Source: Candidatus Atribacteria bacterium 1244-E10-H5-B2 (lineage in GTDB: Bacteria; Atribacterota; JS1; SB-45; 34-128). From it: a stretch of 8,271 nt of DNA. Below, piece after piece: positions 6,935-8,271 of this stretch (position 1 is its first letter; each line of letters starts with the position of its first letter). The stretch spans positions 1 to 8,271 of the forward strand of contig NMQN01000644.1 in assembly GCA_003575245.1 (NCBI GenBank), read 5' to 3'. Made by a program: the position numbers and the translations under genes. The notes under the pieces are model-generated. The model made no database searches and had not been told where the DNA came from. It saw nothing but the letters and a program-made list of their open reading frames with translations.

Positions 6935-8152
6935 ATTTATCTTTACGTAATCATAGGTCAGGTCACATCCCCAGGCAGTAGCATTTACTTCTCCCATCTT
7001 AAGGTCAATTATAATTTTTATTTCATCAGAAGACTCTAAGTACTCATGTATCTTCTGTTTGGAAAATTTTAAAGGCTGGCCATCCTCCACTATCTTTTCT
7101 TTTAGATAAAGGTCAACTTTATCTGGCATAACCTCTGCCCCGGAGTACCCCACTGCTGCCAAAATCCTTCCCCAATTAGGGTCTTTTCCAAAAACTGCTG
7201 TTTTTACTAAAGGAGAATTAATTACAGCCATAGCAACTTTTTTGGCCTCCCCAAAAGATACCGCATTTTGAACCTTTACTTCAATCATCTTGGTCGCCCC
7301 TTCACCATCCTTGACTATACACCTGGCTAAATATTCAGCTACATATTGCAAGGTATTTAAAAATTTATAATAAGCAGTATCTTTTTTATGGATTAATTTG
7401 TTTTTAGCCAGACCATTAGCCATAAGGAGCACCATATCATTAGTACTTGTATCACCATCTACACTAATCATATTGAAGGTTTTTTCCACTACCTGCTTAA
7501 GGGCTTCCTGGAGTAACTCTCCTTTAATGGAAATATCGCTGGTAATAAACCCTAACATAGTTGCCATATTAGGATGAATCATCCCTGACCCCTTGGCCAT
7601 CCCTCCTATTTTTACTTCTTGTCCGTTTAATTCAAAACTAACTGCGATTTCTTTCTTTTTAGTATCAGTAGTTAATATTGCCTCTGCTGCCTTTGTGCCT
7701 CCTGAAACACTCAACTTAGAAATTGCTTCTTTTAGGCCAGACTCTATCTTTTTCATAGGTAGGAATTCACCAATTTTCCCGGTAGAAGTGATCGCCACAT
7801 ATTCCTTATCAATCTTTAATCCTTTTGAAACGTAATTTGCCATTTCCCAGGCATCCTTTAATCCCTTCTCTCCGGTACAAGCATTGGCTACCCCGCTATT
7901 TATTAAAATTGCCTGCAACTTCCCTTTGGATAAAGATAGATTTTTTTCGGTTACCATTAAGGGCGCAGCCTTAAATTTATTGGTGGTAAATGTTCCCCAG
8001 GCATCGGCTACTTTTTCCGAATAGATTAAGGCCAAATCTTTTTTATTGAATCTTATTCCGCATTTTACTCCAGCTGCTTTTATACCTTTAGGATAAGTTA
8101 TTCCTCCTTTAACAACCTGAAAATCTTCTTTATCTAAAACATCTTTTATCAT
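6920..8152 (-). CDS. argJ: Glutamate N-acetyltransferase (ornithine acetyltransferase)
   Basis: It transfers the acetyl group from N-acetylornithine to glutamate, releasing ornithine and regenerating N-acetylglutamate. Some family members also use acetyl-CoA, and sequence alone does not settle that here. At 410 residues it is full length. The protein is an Ntn-type hydrolase-fold enzyme made as a precursor that self-cleaves at Ala197-Thr198 in HPNMATMLGF, giving alpha and beta chains with Thr198 as nucleophile. INSGVANACTG is at 84-94. STGKIGE at 123-129 is the oxyanion-hole segment, where Lys126 replaces the usual Val. VDGDTSTNDM, GEGATKMIEV, DPNWGRI and the terminal CDLTYDYVKIN are all present. 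Start ATG 8150-8152 has AAGGAG (8159-8164) six nt upstream. argC often precedes argJ and would lie outside the window. The stop codon sits in a heptamer array. Confidence 0.97.
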   Translation of the reverse strand: MIKDVLDKEDFQVVKGGITYPKGIKAAGVKCGIRFNKKDLALIYSEKVADAWGTFTTNKFKAAPLMVTEKNLSLSKGKLQAILINSGVANACTGEKGLKDAWEMANYVSKGLKIDKEYVAITSTGKIGEFLPMKKIESGLKEAISKLSVSGGTKAAEAILTTDTKKKEIAVSFELNGQEVKIGGMAKGSGMIHPNMATMLGFITSDISIKGELLQEALKQVVEKTFNMISVDGDTSTNDMVLLMANGLAKNKLIHKKDTAYYKFLNTLQYVAEYLARCIVKDGEGATKMIEVKVQNAVSFGEAKKVAMAVINSPLVKTAVFGKDPNWGRILAAVGYSGAEVMPDKVDLYLKEKIVEDGQPLKFSKQKIHEYLESSDEIKIIIDLKMGEVNATAWGCDLTYDYVKINTKYS

Positions 8153-8158
8153 TTTTAA

Positions 8159-8164
8159 CTCCTT
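8159..8164 (-). promoter_or_regulatory. argJ ribosome binding site
   Basis: AAGGAG on the minus strand, six nt before ATG 8150-8152, which fixes the argJ start. No ArgR-type operator was recognised in the 119 nt visible upstream. Confidence 0.7.
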
Positions 8165-8227
8165 TTGTTTAAAATTTGCAGAGATCTAATTTGCTCGACC
8201 TGAGTTATTTTGACAATTTTTACTAGC

Positions 8228-8251
8228 GGGCTCGATGAATCGAGCCCCTAC
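8228..8251 (+). repeat. Hairpin repeat with GCCCCTAC tail, GCTCGAT stem type
   Basis: GGGCTCGAT at 8228-8236 pairs with ATCGAGCCC at 8239-8247, followed by CTAC. It is the third copy of the family and has the longest stem at nine pairs. It lies in the argJ leader, about 75 nt upstream of the start codon. Confidence 0.85.
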
Positions 8252-8253
8252 TT

Positions 8254-8271
8254 CTGTCATTCCCGTGAAAA
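8254..8271. repeat. Left arm of a CTGTCATTCCCG hairpin repeat cut by the window edge
   Basis: CTGTCATTCCCGTGAAAA is the start of a family whose right arm, GGGAATGACA, is seen at 4431-4440 and again near 4452-4461. The second arm here would be expected just past position 8271. It abuts the GCCCCTAC hairpin with only two nt between. Confidence 0.6.

Noticed and set aside
7593..7835. Plus-strand open frame inside argJ, with similar ones inside argB, argD and argH
   Set aside because: These are antisense shadows of well-conserved enzymes and show no family resemblance or convincing ribosome binding site.
8210..8216. TTGACA on plus and TTGTCA on minus upstream of argJ as a -35 element
   Set aside because: Neither strand has a good -10 at 16-18 nt; the best minus-strand candidate matches only about half the consensus.

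Overview
The window is an AT-rich bacterial fragment carrying most of an arginine-biosynthesis operon on the minus strand. In transcription order it reads argJ, argB, argD, argG, argH, followed by a broken 2-hydroxyacid dehydrogenase (SerA-like) gene. The proteins are Lys/Ile-rich. Start sites carry AAGGAG-type Shine-Dalgarno sequences, and stops are TAA or TAG. Together with many short hairpin repeats in the spacers, this suggests an anaerobic, low-GC bacterium, possibly an uncultivated lineage such as Atribacterota or Aerophobetes. That placement is a guess from general appearance, not a phylogenetic result.

Layout from high to low coordinates: 8153-8271 is the argJ leader with two dispersed hairpin repeats, one cut by the window edge. 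argJ (6920-8152) is followed by a 278-nt spacer made almost wholly of repeats. argB (5760-6641) and argD (4525-5712) are 47 nt apart. A 181-nt spacer with a hairpin repeat and a G10 run precedes argG (3135-4343). An 82-nt spacer with a G/C hairpin leads into argH (1655-3037). A 237-nt AT-rich gap then leads to the pseudogene (418-1417). Positions 1-417 are non-coding and hold a heptamer tandem repeat.

The five intact enzymes make a coherent route. ArgB phosphorylates N-acetylglutamate. The missing ArgC would reduce the product, and ArgD transaminates it to N-acetylornithine. ArgJ moves the acetyl group back to glutamate and releases ornithine. The missing ArgF would make citrulline, and ArgG and ArgH finish arginine. 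ArgB has the N-terminal helix and C-terminal segment typical of arginine-inhibited kinases, which fits an acetyl-recycling pathway. argC may lie just upstream of the window. argF is absent from the place between argD and argG where it often sits.

The coding content is ordinary. The interest lies in the spacers. Heptanucleotide arrays keep 7-nt phase while their sequence drifts, and several run across gene stop codons. Three same-orientation hairpins share a GCCCCTAC tail but have different, internally complementary stems. Another hairpin repeat appears to supply the ribosome binding site of argH. I see no undescribed multi-gene system here.
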